A stretch of DNA of 64,000 bases from contig OX392541.1 of assembly GCA_947623455.1 (NCBI GenBank), positions 5,098,701 through 5,162,700 of the forward strand, read 5' to 3'. Each line of letters starts with the position of its first letter. The first letter of the stretch is position 1. The notes beneath the pieces were generated by a model that saw only the letters and a program-made list of their open reading frames with translations, ran no database searches and had not been told where the DNA came from. The DNA is from Mimachlamys varia. Lineage: Eukaryota > Mollusca > Bivalvia > Pectinida > Pectinidae. The position numbers were made by a program, and so were the translations under genes. Of this stretch, positions 1 through 12,100 are shown piece after piece.

Positions 1-1684
1 AGAAAAATTCAAGAACGTGTGAAGAAGGAAAATGTAAGCACGTGTGAAGAAGAAAATGTAAGCACGTGTGAAGAAGAAAATGTAAGCACGTGTGAAGAAG
101 AAAATGTAAGCACGTGTGAAGAAGGAAAATGTAAGCACGTGTGAAGAAGGAAAATGTAAGCACGTGTGAAGAAGGAAAATGTAAGCACGTGTGAAGAAGG
201 AAAATGTAAGCACGTGTATAGAAGGAAAATGTACGCACGTGTGAAGAAGGAAAATGTAAGCACGTGTGAAGAAGGAAAATGTAAGCACGTGTGAAGAGGG
301 AAAATGTAAGCACGTGTGAAGAAGAAAATGTAAGCACGTGTGAAGAAGGAAATGTAAGCACGTGTGAAGAGGGAAAATGTAATTACGTGTAAAGAAGAAA
401 ATGTAAGCACGTGTAAAGAAGAAAATGTAAGCACGTGTGAAGAAGAAAATGTAAGCACGTGTGAAGAAGGAAATGTAAGCACGTGTGAAGAGGGAAAATG
501 TAAGCACGTGTAAAGAAGAAAATGTAAGCACGTGTGAAGAAGGAAAATGTAAGCACGTGTGGAGAAGGAAAATGTAAGCACGTGTGGAGAAGGAAAATGT
601 AAGCCCGTGTGAAGAAGAAAATGTAAGCCCGTGTGAAGAAGAAAATGTAAGCACGTGTAAAGAAGGAAAATGTAAGCACGTGTGAAGAAGGAAAATGTAA
701 GCACGTGTGAAGAGGGAAAATGTAAGCACGTGTGAAGAAGGAAAATGTAAGCACGTGTGAAGAAGGAAAATGTAAGTACGTGTGAAGAAGGAAAATGTAA
801 ACACATGTGAAGGAGGAAAATGTAAGTACGTGTGAAGAAGGAAAATGTAAACACGTGTGAAGAAGGAAAATGTAAGCAATTGTGAAGAAGGAAAATGTCA
901 ACACGTGTGAAGAAGGAAAATTCAAGAACGTGTGAAGAAGAAAAATTCAAGAACGTGTGAAGAAGGAAAATGTAAGCACGTGTGAAGAAGAAAATGTAAG
1001 CACGTGTGAAGAAGAAAATGTAAGCACGTGTGAAGAAGAAAATGTAAGCACGTGTGAAGAAGGAAAATGTAAGCACGTGTGAAGAAGGAAAATGTAAGCA
1101 CGTGTGAAGAAGGAAAATGTAAGCACGTGTGAAGAAGGAAAATGTAAGCACGTGTATAGAAGGAAAATGTACGCACGTGTGAAGAAGGAAAATGTAAGCA
1201 CGTGTGAAGAAGGAAAATGTAAGCACGTGTGAAGAGGGAAAATGTAAGCACGTGTGAAGAAGAAAATGTAAGCACGTGTGAAGAAGGAAATGTAAGCACG
1301 TGTGAAGAGGGAAAATGTAATTACGTGTAAAGAAGAAAATGTAAGCACGTGTAAAGAAGAAAATGTAAGCACGTGTGAAGAAGAAAATGTAAGCACGTGT
1401 GAAGAAGGAAATGTAAGCACGTGTGAAGAGGGAAAATGTAAGCACGTGTAAAGAAGAAAATGTAAGCACGTGTGAAGAAGGAAAATGTAAGCACGTGTGG
1501 AGAAGGAAAATGTAAGCACGTGTGGAGAAGGAAAATGTAAGCCCGTGTGAAGAAGAAAATGTAAGCACGTGTAAAGAAGGAAAATGTAAGCACGTGTGAA
1601 GAAGGAAAATGTAAGCACGTGTGAAGAGGGAAAATGTAAGCACGTGTGAAGAAGGAAAATGTAAGCACGTGTGAAGAAGGAAAA
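1..1684. repeat. 24/25-bp minisatellite with 938-bp higher-order repeat, E-box in each unit
   Basis: About 68 units of roughly AAGCACGTGTGAAGAAGG plus AAAATGT, with length alternating between 24 and 25 bp. Variant units recur exactly 938 bp apart (GTGTATAG at 214 and 1152; AATTACGTGT at 381 and 1319), so about 1.8 copies of a higher-order unit are present. Most units carry the palindromic E-box CACGTG. The array runs off the left edge. The long minus-strand open frame over it is a repeat artefact. Confidence 0.95.
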
Positions 1685-1990
1685 CTTTCACTTAGAATGA
1701 CTATCATCATATAGCAACAGACATCAAGCTTTTTTCTCTTCTCATCATGAATTTGACATTGATCGGAACAGAAAATGGCTTGACTCTGCCGTCAAACTTT
1801 TTTTGAAAGTTTTCATTTCGTATTACTTTTGAAAGAGGAATGTACTGAATTCGCTTCTAAACAAGCAGTATCTTGAAAAGATTTAATTCATCAAATTTAA
1901 AAGAATTGGTGTTTGTTTCTATAATCTACGATTAAAAGAGTAAAATAATAATTGTACAATGCGTAGCATAGTCATGTTCTGTAGCGAAAG

Positions 1991-2432
1991 CTTAACATGT
2001 ACTGCGGACAGATTGTGTATCTATACAGTCTATATTGTATATATACTTACATGTACTGCGGACAGATTGTGTATCTATACAGTCTATATTATATATATAC
2101 TTACATGTACTGCGGACAGATTGTGTATCTATACAGTCTGTATTGTATATATACTTACATGTACTGCCGACAGATTGTGTATCTATACAGTCTGTATTGT
2201 ATATATACTTACATGTACTGCCGACAGATTGTGTATCTATACAGTCTATATTGTATATATACTTACATGTACTGCCGACAGATTGTGTATCTTTACAGTC
2301 TATATTTTATATATACTTACATGTACTGCCGACAGATTGTGTATCTACACAGTCTATATTGTATATATACTTACATGTACTGCCGACAGATTGTGTATCT
2401 ATACAGTCTATATTGTATTTATACTTACATGT
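1991..2432. repeat. 54-bp tandem repeat, about 8 copies
   Basis: The unit begins ACATGTACTGCGGACAGATT and ends in TA-rich sequence. A GCGG to GCCG change divides the first three units from the later ones. Because 54 is divisible by 3, all forward frames stay open; these are not genes. Confidence 0.95.
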
Positions 2433-3190
2433 TACCTTTAAACATGCGTCTAGAAAGAAAAGACATTGTAGACCAAAAGTAAGTTGCAAGGAACCTCGTA
2501 TGGCATCTAGATAGCAACTCATGATCTAAAAGGAGGAAGATTTCAGGAGTTATTTCCCTTTAAGAAATGATAACGCAGAATTTGTAATGAAACATGTTCA
2601 ATTTTAATCCTAGTCTTTAACTTTATTATACACATAGATATATTCTAAACCATGTGTTCTCATTAGGAGCAATATCACTGATACACAAAAACTAATCACC
2701 TTTCAAGGAGTTTTTACTGTACCACAATACAACTGTTCACCACATGTTTGTCACGTGACAAATTCTAATAACATTGTGTCCTTGTCATCCGCCCTTTTCA
2801 ATGTCTTGTTTGTTGATGAGTATATGATAAAATAAATTGCTTGAGTTTGTAATTCTCTAGGTACAATTATAACTTTATTGTGTACTCCGTAATATACAAT
2901 GTAAGTTACATAAACGTATCTGTATTGATGCATTGTGTCAAATTCAAGATCTTAAATAGTTTCATTTATCGCTTTAAGTTGACCTGTCACAGAATTATTT
3001 TAAATAAATTATATTTTTGTTAAATGTTTCAGTTCTACACTTTATGTATACAATTTTATATTCATGTGTATTCTAGTGTTAATTTAACAAATTAACAAAA
3101 TTGAAGAATATTTTCACGAAGTTTTTATTTGGTAATCTTTTTAAATACAATTATTACCTTTCGCTAAGTCTATCAAAGCACATCCCGTTG
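2433..3190. other. AT-rich intergenic sequence, nothing recognised
   Basis: No conserved coding signal, RNA gene or repeat array was seen. Confidence 0.5.
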
Positions 3191-3194
3191 GATT

Positions 3195-3385
3195 GATAAA
3201 AAAAAATCAGAGAATACCGAAGCGTCAACAAAACCACAATGCGAACTCAAAATTGATTTGACGAGGGACAAAGTATTAACAAAGGAAATACTTACACGTT
3301 GGTCTTTCTGCTTCATCCGTCATGTAAATTTGGATCACGTCCAAGTTAATGTCACGTCCTAAAAGTGAGAACTGAGTCATCATTT
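3195..3385 (-). mobile_element. Retroelement tail fragment (copy 1)
   Basis: Minus-strand copy of a repeat whose end reads AACGCTTCGGTATTCTCTG. It shares the peptide-level segment NLDVIQIYMT with LDVTKI-type segments at 4150-4230 and 15070-15110. Diverged and short. Confidence 0.5.
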
Positions 3386-3764
3386 TTCAATCATAACAAT
3401 CATTATGTAATGGGTATTCTGTGTTATTATGTACGTAAGTAAGAGCACTGGTTTTATTGGATTTAATTCAAAATTTACCTGATATGTATTCAATATTCAT
3501 ATATCTGTAATGTAAATTATATATTATATCGTGGTCTACGCTGACTGTGTTTTCAGAATGAACAAGTGGGTGTGGACATTTTTACTGTAAGCTGATTTGT
3601 AATGCTGGGAATTTTCAAAAATAAAAGATTATAAAATAAAGAACACTGATTGCATCATTATGTTGACACTATAGTCGTCATTCTTAGCTGTAAAATAGCG
3701 GGGTTTTTTTTTGCATGTATAAGCATGGGTACAGAAATCTGTATTTTCCAATATACAGCGTTCA

Positions 3765-3835
3765 AATTCTGCCCCTAGTTTATTCGATTTTGAGTTCGGA
3801 TTAAGGTTTTGATAACGCTTCGGTATTCTCTATTT
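3765..3835 (+). mobile_element. Retroelement tail fragment (inverted copy)
   Basis: Plus-strand copy of the same terminal segment: CCCCTAGTTTATTCGATTTT ... ACGCTTCGGTATTCTCT. It lies in inverted orientation to the copies at 3195 and 4026. Confidence 0.5.
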
Positions 3836-3938
3836 TTTCATTGAAATATAATTACACCTTTTACATCTATAGGTAATGAATAAATCAATGAGCAATATTT
3901 TGTTTATTAAATAATCAAACATTAAAATATTTACTTGT

Positions 3939-4282
3939 TTAATCGTATGTTAATACATATGATTGACGGTTAAAATGTTTAGAGGGGCACGACTTAGACT
4001 GTATGTGCCTGCTGATAAATAAATTAGAGAATACCGAAGCGTTAACAAAATCATAATCCAAACTCAAAATCGATAAAACCAGGGGCAAAATATGAACAAA
4101 GGAAATATTTACATGGTGACTCTTGTAAAAGTACAAGAGAATAAGACCAGGTGTTCCGGAAGAGTAAGCGTCTTCTGCTACATCGACGACACCAGTTATG
4201 TAAATCTTTGTCGCATCCAAGTAAACATCAAGTTCTCAAAAAGAGAACTGGGTGTCATTGCCAATCTCAACAAGTAAACACA
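3939..4282 (-). mobile_element. 3' tail of decayed RT retroelement
   Basis: Minus-strand sequence immediately downstream of the RT relic at 4283-5350. It contains the LDATKIYITGVVDVAEDAYS-like segment shared with 14993-15185 and ends with the CGCTTCGGTATTCTCT motif at about 4026-4041. Confidence 0.55.
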
Positions 4283-5350
4283 CTAAAGAGCATACTCAAA
4301 GACGTCCATCTTCATATCACTTAAAGATACAGAATATTTCTCAATGAGACAAAGATGGCGACCATCAACTTGCCCATAGTTCTCTCGAATCCTTGTGTTG
4401 TTAGTTTGTTTGTCAGCAGTCGACATCGATCACGAATATCCCGATATTTAGAGCAAGCCCTAGAATATCGAATCAACTGCGACATGTAAACACCATAGGT
4501 TGGAAGACAGGGATGTTACTATCAAGAAATGGAAAGTTCGCGATCGGAAAATTGAAATCATCACGTTTATCGTGTAGCTTAGTAGTAAGCTGTCCATGTT
4601 GGTCGCAGTTTAAGTAGAGATCGAGGTAAGCAGCTGATGTAGAAGAGTCTGTTGTGTCCTTTATTTCAAGTTCAGAAGGATATATACGATCGATGTGGTC
4701 AGCAACTCCTTGTTGATATGTTTGAAAGTGAAATTAAAAGATTTGGCAAGGGTGTTTTACACCTGCCGTGATATGCTGTTCCACAAATTCAGCCTCGTAT
4801 GAAAACAAAAACAAGTCAGCTAAGAGCGGGGCACAATTTGTTCTGATAGGAATGCCAACAGTCTGCTGGAAAATCTTTCCTCCGAACTTAACAAAAAAAT
4901 TGTCGACCAGGAATTCAAAAGTCCTTACTATATCTTATTCAGTATATTTCAGTTTTTGTCGTGTTTTTCACAAAGTATGCTCCAAGATAGCTCACTACAA
5001 TATATTTTTCTATCGTCGTCCGCCTTTCTTGGAAAAGAAAGCGCTCATTACAAGAGTTCGAAGACGTTCCTTCCATTTTGTATGAGGTATGGTAGTGTAC
5101 AGGGTGGAAAAAATCAAATGTTTTGACCGAAAAGACATTTTTAGAGGGGGTGTTCAAGATTGATCAAAAGATCTTTCGAGTTTTTCAAAATCCACATCCC
5201 ATTAATTCCACTTCTGGAGTACACAGTGTCACAATAAGACTGAAGCCCAGATTTTATGGTACTAAGAATGGCAGTAAGAAGTTTTCATAATGGCTTGGGC
5301 GAGCAGTTAGCAGAGCCAGCGATAAAACGTTGTTATCGTTGAAAGGGAGA
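4283..5350 (-). pseudogene. Reverse transcriptase relic, probably Penelope-like retroelement
   Basis: Conceptual minus-strand translation with frameshifts and stops gives GLQSYCDTVYSRSGINGMWI, then FLVDN.FVKFGGKIFQQTVG, then NCAPLLADLFLFSYEAEF, IYPSELEIKDTTDSSTSA and KRDDFNFPIANFPFLDSNIP. It ends SVSLSDMKMDVFEYAL before TAG at 4283-4285. These blocks belong to an invertebrate RT family with NCAPLLADLF in the RT palm. The YxDD catalytic segment falls in a deletion between NCAPLL and IYPSEL, so the copy is dead. Assignment to Penelope-like elements is from recall and is less certain than the RT call. Confidence 0.8.
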
Positions 5351-5747
5351 CAACTTATGTAAGCTGTAAGCTTGCTGCTCCCTGTTCCACTATGTATTAT
5401 GATATGATTACTGATGTTATGCCTTAATAATACATAGTTTGAACTATTTATGACACTTTCAACACGCGGGTAGGATTGGTATGGTTTCAATTCAGGCCTG
5501 GACCTGTCAGTGCTAACCTTCAAAGGATATGCAAAGACTTCCTGCCTGAGCATATATATATATTGCCGATAGTGATCTGTTAAGGAATATTATCTATTAA
5601 ACGTATATTCTCAAGGATGCTGTGACGATGATACTCTATAATACCATAAGGTTAGATGGTCTTTGCAAATGATCTATATTTCTTATTTAGAAATCATTAA
5701 TAATGTGTGTTAAAACAGGCAGAAAAATAAAGTAGTTGCAAAATGTA

Positions 5748-7140
5748 TGGCTTGTGACCGAAGGGTTACGGGTACGAGTCAGGTCTAGGTAGCCTAGTGG
5801 TAGGACGCTAAGCTTGTGACCGAAGGGTTACGGGTACGAGTCACGTCTAGGTAGCCTAGTGGTAGGACGCTAAGCTTGTGACCGAAGGGTGACGGGTACG
5901 AGTCACGTCTAGGTAGCCTAGTGGTAGGACGCTAAGCTTGTGACCGAAGGGTGACGGGTACGATTCACGTCTAGGTAGCCTAGTGGTAGGACGCTAAGCT
6001 TGTGACCGAAGGGTTACGGGTACGAGTCACGTCTAGGTAGCCTAGTGGTAGGACGCTAAGCTTGTGACCGAAGGGTGACGGGTACGAGTCACGTCTAGGT
6101 AGCCTAGTGGTAGGACGCTAAGCTTGTGACCGAAGGGTTACGGGTACGATTCACGTCTAGATAGCCTAGTGGTAGAACGCTAAGCTTGTGACCGAAGGGT
6201 TACGGGTACGAGTCACGTCTAGGTAGCCTAGTGGTAGGACGCTAAGCTTGTGACCGAAGGGTGACGGGTACGAGTCACGTCTAGGTAGCCTAGTGGTAGG
6301 ACGCTAAGCTTGTGACCGAAGGGTGACGGGTACGAGTCACGTCTAGGTAGCCTAGTGGTAGGACGCTAAGCTTGTGACCGAAGGGTGACGGGTACGAGTC
6401 ACGTCTAGGTATCCTAGTGGTAGGACGCTAAGCTTGTGACCGAAGGGTTACGGGTACGATTCACGTCTAGGTAGCCTAGTGGTAGGACGCTAAGCTTGTG
6501 ACCGAAGGGTTAAGGGTACGATTCACGTCTAGGTAGCCTAGTGGTAGGACGCTAAGCTTGTGACCGAAGGGTTACGGGTACGAGTCACGTCTAGGTAGCC
6601 TAGTGGTAGGACGCTAAGCTTGTGACCGAAGCGTTACGGGTACGATTCACGTCTAGGTAGCCTAATGGTAGGACGCTAAGCTTGTGACCGAAGGGTTACG
6701 GGTACGAGTCACGTCTAGGTAGCCTAGTGGTAGGACGCTAAGCTTGTGATCGAAGGGTTACGGTTACGATTCACGTCTAGGTAGCCTAGTGGTAGGACGC
6801 TAAGCTTGTGACCGAAGGGTTACGGGTACGAGTCACGTCTAGGTAGCCTAGTGGTAGGACGCTAAGCTTGTGACCGAAGGGTTACGGGTACGAGTCACGT
6901 CTAGGTAGCCTAGTGGTAGGACGCTAAGCTTGTGACCGAAGGGTGACGGGTACGAGTCACGTCTAGGTAGCCTAGTGGTAGGACGCTAAGCTTGTGACCG
7001 AAGGGTTACGGGTACGAGTCACGTCTAGGTAGCCTAGTTGTAGGACGCTAAGCTTGTGACCGAAGGGTTACGGTACGAGTCACGTCTAGGTAGCCTAGTG
7101 GTAGGACGCTAAGCTTGTGACCGAAGGGTAGCGGGTACGG
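5748..7140 (+). repeat. 62-bp satellite derived from a tRNA-like SINE head, about 22 copies
   Basis: Each unit carries TAGCCTAGTGG (fits the Pol III A box) and, 31 bases later, GGGTACGAGTC (B-box-like, one core base changed). Between them is the loop-like CTTGTGACCGAAGG. The order, spacing and motif content are those of a tRNA-derived promoter. Copies differ at a few positions (GGTTACG/GGTGACG, GAGTC/GATTC). Not true tRNA genes: no clean cloverleaf or acceptor stem. Confidence 0.85.
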
Positions 7141-7345
7141 GTTACGTCACTGTAGTCTAGTGGTAGATCACTGAGCTCGTGGCCGCAGGGTCTAGTGGTA
7201 GGACGCCAGGAACCGCTTGCTCAAGTCTACTGTAAATGAGTCGGGCAGTGCTGAAAATGTTTAATCAACCACGGAGTTGAGACGATATTGGCTGGTTGCA
7301 AAAGTGCTGTTGACCACGGATAATAATTATTGAACCGCTTTTGAC
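7141..7345 (+). mobile_element. Diverged tRNA-like unit and SINE-like tail at the array edge
   Basis: The sequence TAGTCTAGTGGTAGATCACT then GAGCTCGTGGCCGCAGGGTC is a diverged copy of the array unit, followed by non-repeated sequence (CAAGTCTACTGTAAATGAGT and onward). It may be the remnant of the parental SINE whose head was amplified. Confidence 0.45.
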
Positions 7346-8839
7346 GACCTACAAACTTAGTTGTGATTAACCTGTATTTAAGAGCCGCAAATCGTTATCA
7401 TTGTTATATTCTTAATAAGTGAAATTACCTCTGACATGATTCAATATACTACATATCTTTTTTTCAGGCGATGACGTAAACAGAGAAAAAATCGAATCTA
7501 AATGGTTTTTAAGTCGGAGAACAATCTTGAAACGCCAAATCTAATTAAACGTGTGTGTATTATACATAATTGTAAGTTGTTTTAAAGTTCAAAAGAAAAT
7601 CAACGATCGATGCTAAGTCATAAGTCAATAATCAATGATAAGTCAGCTTTATACCTACTTCTGTGAGTTTACTTACCTATTTAGGAGAGAGTCAGAAAAT
7701 ACATAACGGTTTCTTATGATGTTTTCTTACAAAGTTTGGGATCAATATGTCTCACTATTCGATATACTGATTTATCGACTGACAAACAAAGGCAAACTGG
7801 CTTTACTTTGGTCCTGATTAAACAGATACACAATCTTTCTATAGGGGTCAACAGCTACGGAAATGGTCCATTATTCCTCCATTCTAATACTATATGGCCC
7901 GTCTACCGGTGATACTGGTATCTACACAGTGTCAGCCTCCACCGTACAATGCTTTGGAATTTGCCGTCTTTGTATGTATTCTGGTATTGTCTGGACATTT
8001 AAAAGTAAACTTTGACTGACATCGCTTGGTCAATATAACGTCTCTATGAGTAGCAAATAAAGCATTCCAGTCACCCTGCCATGTGTACTTTGATCAAAGT
8101 CAAATATGAATAATGTATTCACTTTCAAATATCAAAAGTGAAAAATCGAGAGAGAAAAAACGATGGAATTGATTTAATAGACCAGAATCATTTGTTTTCT
8201 TTGGAATCGTCAACAATAAAAACCAGAAAGAAGAAAACTTTTGTTAATATACGGGAGTTTGGCGGCAGTTTAGCTGTGCACCATACAATCATGGAAAGGT
8301 TGGTTGTGATCTCGACGGGGAGTAAATCTATTGTTGATTGTGTAACTTAACGGGGGCCTGGTAGCCGACCAGATGTTCGGTCGCGCACGCCACTAGTGAT
8401 TTAATTTCCTCCAAAGGAAATGGAAACATTCAATATCCTAATTACACCCTTCCTATCACTGCCGCTGAGTGGTTGGTTCCGATAGAGGTACCCAGTAAAC
8501 ACACAAGTGGCAGTTCTAAGAGATATCATATTGATTGTCCTGTAATAATTTTATACCTTTTACATATGTATCACTGTTTCTGCTTCAAAATATTTTCTAG
8601 AAAATACAGCATACCAGAATCCCGAATTACATCATATTATGTCCAAATTATGGGTTGAGATTCCCTCCATTTCGTAGACTTGGTACAGAGTGAACATTTG
8701 AATATGTTTTGAAAATAATTTGTATTAAGATATTTGATTTGTAATGGTGATGAATAATAAGTTTACAAAAACGTTTAAAAGTATTTATTCTTTATATTAT
8801 GAATATAAATATGAAAGAGAGCTAACTCGATAATCAGAT
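7346..8839. other. Intergenic sequence, no confident gene
   Basis: Mostly AT-rich. A GC-richer patch at 8345-8395 (GGTAGCCGACCAGATGTTCG) resembles a SINE head weakly. Short open frames here show no recognisable domain. Confidence 0.4.
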
Positions 8840-8843
8840 TTAC

Positions 8844-9064
8844 TTTATTTTTAATGCGCCACCATATGGTAAATCGCTTAATTGGATAGGATGGTAGAAT
8901 TGTGTATGTTGTCTGTATCGTGTTCGCCAGTCTCCGCAAGTGGGGACATCCCCGTCAAATGTCATCGTGTCACCATGGCAGATTTGATGACATGAATATT
9001 TCATCAAAATATCAAAACGGAATCCCATGAAAGCAGCGCCAGACGTACAACCAGGACAATTCAT
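8844..9064 (-). other. Small Cys/Gly-rich open frame, 74 codons, unassigned
   Basis: Reads MNCPGCTSGAAFMGFRFDIL, then YSCHQICHGDTMTFDGDVPT and CGDWRTRYRQH. The Cys and Trp pattern faintly recalls a Sushi/CCP module, but spacing is incomplete and there is no signal peptide. It could be a relic exon or chance. Confidence 0.2.
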
Positions 9065-11825
9065 TAGTAGTACGTTTGCTGGGCACGGCTACCAATCTAG
9101 CCCAAAGGTCACACTCACAATACGGGTCTGAGCATCAGACGTTCACTAGATTGATATTAAAAGACGAATTTAACTTCGAATGGAAAAAGCTAGAAGCAAG
9201 ACAAGTTATGGTCCTTTCAGAAACGCCAACAGTGCTACACAATTTGTCCTCGATATCTCTCCTTCCTTTGATCTCTTTGACTTACACCGTGATAACCACT
9301 GTAATAAAACAACACTTGCCAAACAAACATTTATCTTAATGCTTGCATGTGGATATAATTTATTTTGTTACAATTTAACTATAATATATCCGTCTGGTTT
9401 TAAATGGATTTAATTAATTGTATGTCAGTAATAGTAATCCCTCTCAGATTATAGGACATCTGTCAGACCGTATTATATACGTGTATACCTGCCTTCTACA
9501 ATATATATATACTTTAAGTATACGTCATGGTCATATTTCTACATACTCAAATCTAATAAGTATCATATACTAGTAGGTTTATGGAAACCGACATCAAACA
9601 ATCGACTTTGGTTCACGCGACAGAACGATTTATCACTATCCTCAACATCAATCACTTCCATATACACCCGAACCTCCCCTGCATATACACCCGAACCTCC
9701 CCCGGCATAGACCAGTCGTGAAAACGAGCTACATTTCTAATGAGGAAATCCCTAGGATTCTAAATTTACAGTGACGTGTCGCGATATGATGTCAATATAA
9801 ACGATCTTCCTTGACAAACTGAACAATTAGTTCAACTTTTTTATAAACGTTTTCAAAAACTTTCTATGTTTTTGTCATCAGTCAAAATGATGATGAATGT
9901 AACAATTATTATTATTACTTGATGTGTCTAGTGTTAAAGTTAAAATTGTTAATGATCGGAAAGATTAGCCTATTGATAATATCTTCTGCCTATCTGAGTG
10001 TTATGAGACCTCCTTGTTGTGTCAGAGTTACAGGTAGTGGTGTAAGCCTCTTTGTTAACAGTTGATACACGGCCTTGGACAGAGAAAGACATCGTGTCCT
10101 ATACATCCACCTTACAACCCGTTATAAATGTCTCCTTTCATATTATTCTACGTTCGATTTTGACTTATAGAAAAGAAAACAAATTAATTTTATGAATCCC
10201 ATCTGCCTCATCTATAATATCGAATTTGTTTTTTTAAATATTTGTTTATCAAACATGCATCTGAAACCCCATATTAGTGTTCTCGTCAATCAAAACATAG
10301 CTGGCGTATTATTTATATTCTATTAATGACAAATCATCGTTATAAAATACTTCTGAAAATAACACCGGCACCAAGGTGGTGATGCTACATTGAACAACCT
10401 TAAGGAATAATACCATAACTAAAGTCATAGAGTTGGAGTGCGTCTCGTGCACTCGGTAATTACACTCAATCAATTAAATTCAAATTAAAAATAGAAGTTT
10501 TATACATTTGATTTATTGACGATTGATTTTATACTCCGCCATCGCGTCAATGATGTTAAATAAAAATTTAAAATTTAATTACACCGTGCTAAGAAATAAT
10601 GTATCATTGTATGGTGTAACTATTTCATTTTATGGATATTGGAATAGATAAAATAATTAAGTTTCATTAGCAACGAGAAAACGTCTTTGAGCAAGTACCT
10701 ATGGACATCCTGGTGAATAATTAAAATGGAAAATTAACATATTTAATATTTCTCCTATGGTCACATTGAATATGTGACAGATATCAGACTACTTTTCTAC
10801 AGGTTGACAATAAAATAAACAACAATCATCATGATTAAAATCAAGCAGATCTATACAACACATTTTTACAACATAGAATTATATAAAAGGAAATGAATTA
10901 GATCTATATAATGTCAACACATAGGTATTTCGTGCGCTACCTGTTTCGCCCGTAAGCTAAAACAAGAGAAAAGACCCAGATAGTAACCGCCCTAATATTT
11001 CACCTTCAATCTCTAAGAGATCTAGAACATAGACATCAAGCTTGCTGGACGCTTATTATACGTTGGGAGGTAGCACATGAAACTACAGTTCGATAGCCAT
11101 TCGTTAAGCTTGGAACTGCTTTCAGTTAGCAGTCATTGGTTGATTTAATTCAAAATGACAGAAGATAAATTTTAGCTCCGTAAGTGTGATTAATTATCAC
11201 CGTATAAATAACCAAAATGAGCGTGACGGATATATCTAAGCATTTAAAACTTGATCTCTGAATTAGAGTAACAGTTAATGATATGGTTTTAATTATCATA
11301 TTTTTAATTTATAGTTGTAATCTGTAATTAAATATCATATTTGTATAATAATAATAATGTATTTTTTAAAAACAAAAGTAAAAATGTATTGTCAAAATAA
11401 TGGACGTAACTTTAACACAGCTTTTGGAAAAGCTTTAATATAATAGATGACGGCTTAAAATATCTTTTCTCCGATATTATCTTAAGAAAATGCTTAAATG
11501 TTATTAGTAGAAATTGTGCTATTTTGTCAACATTCAAATTACAACTGAAAATTCCTTAATAGCTGAGAAAGGCCGGTACGAAATAAGTATGTCTGATGTT
11601 TGATTTTGAAATGTTTTGTTTCAAAACTAATCCATGTGACAAGAAGTCGCATACATTCATAATTAATATGATACATGGCGTTTGGCGATAACAACATTTC
11701 ATTATTTTGTTTTATTTTTTTTTTTTTTTGTGTAAAAAACAGCAAATAACTTTTCAATAGTTAAATTGATAATCAACATTGTATAATTTCAAAAGTAATA
11801 GAATGTTACGCAGTTTCAGAAATAA
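9065..11825. other. AT-rich intergenic sequence
   Basis: Apart from a 24-bp duplication (ATACACCCGAACCTCCCC at about 9661-9706), nothing was recognised on either strand. Confidence 0.5.
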
Positions 11826-12100
11826 TCAACTATGTATCTTTATAATAATTATCAACTATTGTATAGTTATAATAATAATCAAATGTTGTATGGTTATAAT
11901 AATAATCAACTGTTGTATAGTTATAATAATTATCAACTATTGTATAGTTATAATAATAATCAAATGTTGTATGGTTATAATAATAACCAAATGTTATATA
12001 GTTTCAATATTAATCAACTGTAATAATAACCACTATTGTATCGTTACATTTATAGCCAACTGTTGTATAGTTACAATGATAATCAGTTGTTGTAAGATTT
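11826..12100. repeat. 27-bp tandem repeat, about 10 copies
   Basis: The unit is approximately ATCAACTATTGTATAGTTAT plus AATAATA, with decay at the right end. Period divisible by 3, giving hydrophobic Ile/Tyr-rich open frames that are artefacts. Confidence 0.9.

Noticed and set aside
9..1691. Minus-strand 560-codon open frame over the E-box array
   Set aside because: Frame stays open only because the 24/25-bp units lack stops in this strand; sequence is pure repeat and no start or splice context is present.
1959..2514. Three overlapping plus-strand frames of about 160 codons
   Set aside because: Artefacts of a 54-bp repeat (multiple of 3); all three frames are open at once, which real genes do not show.
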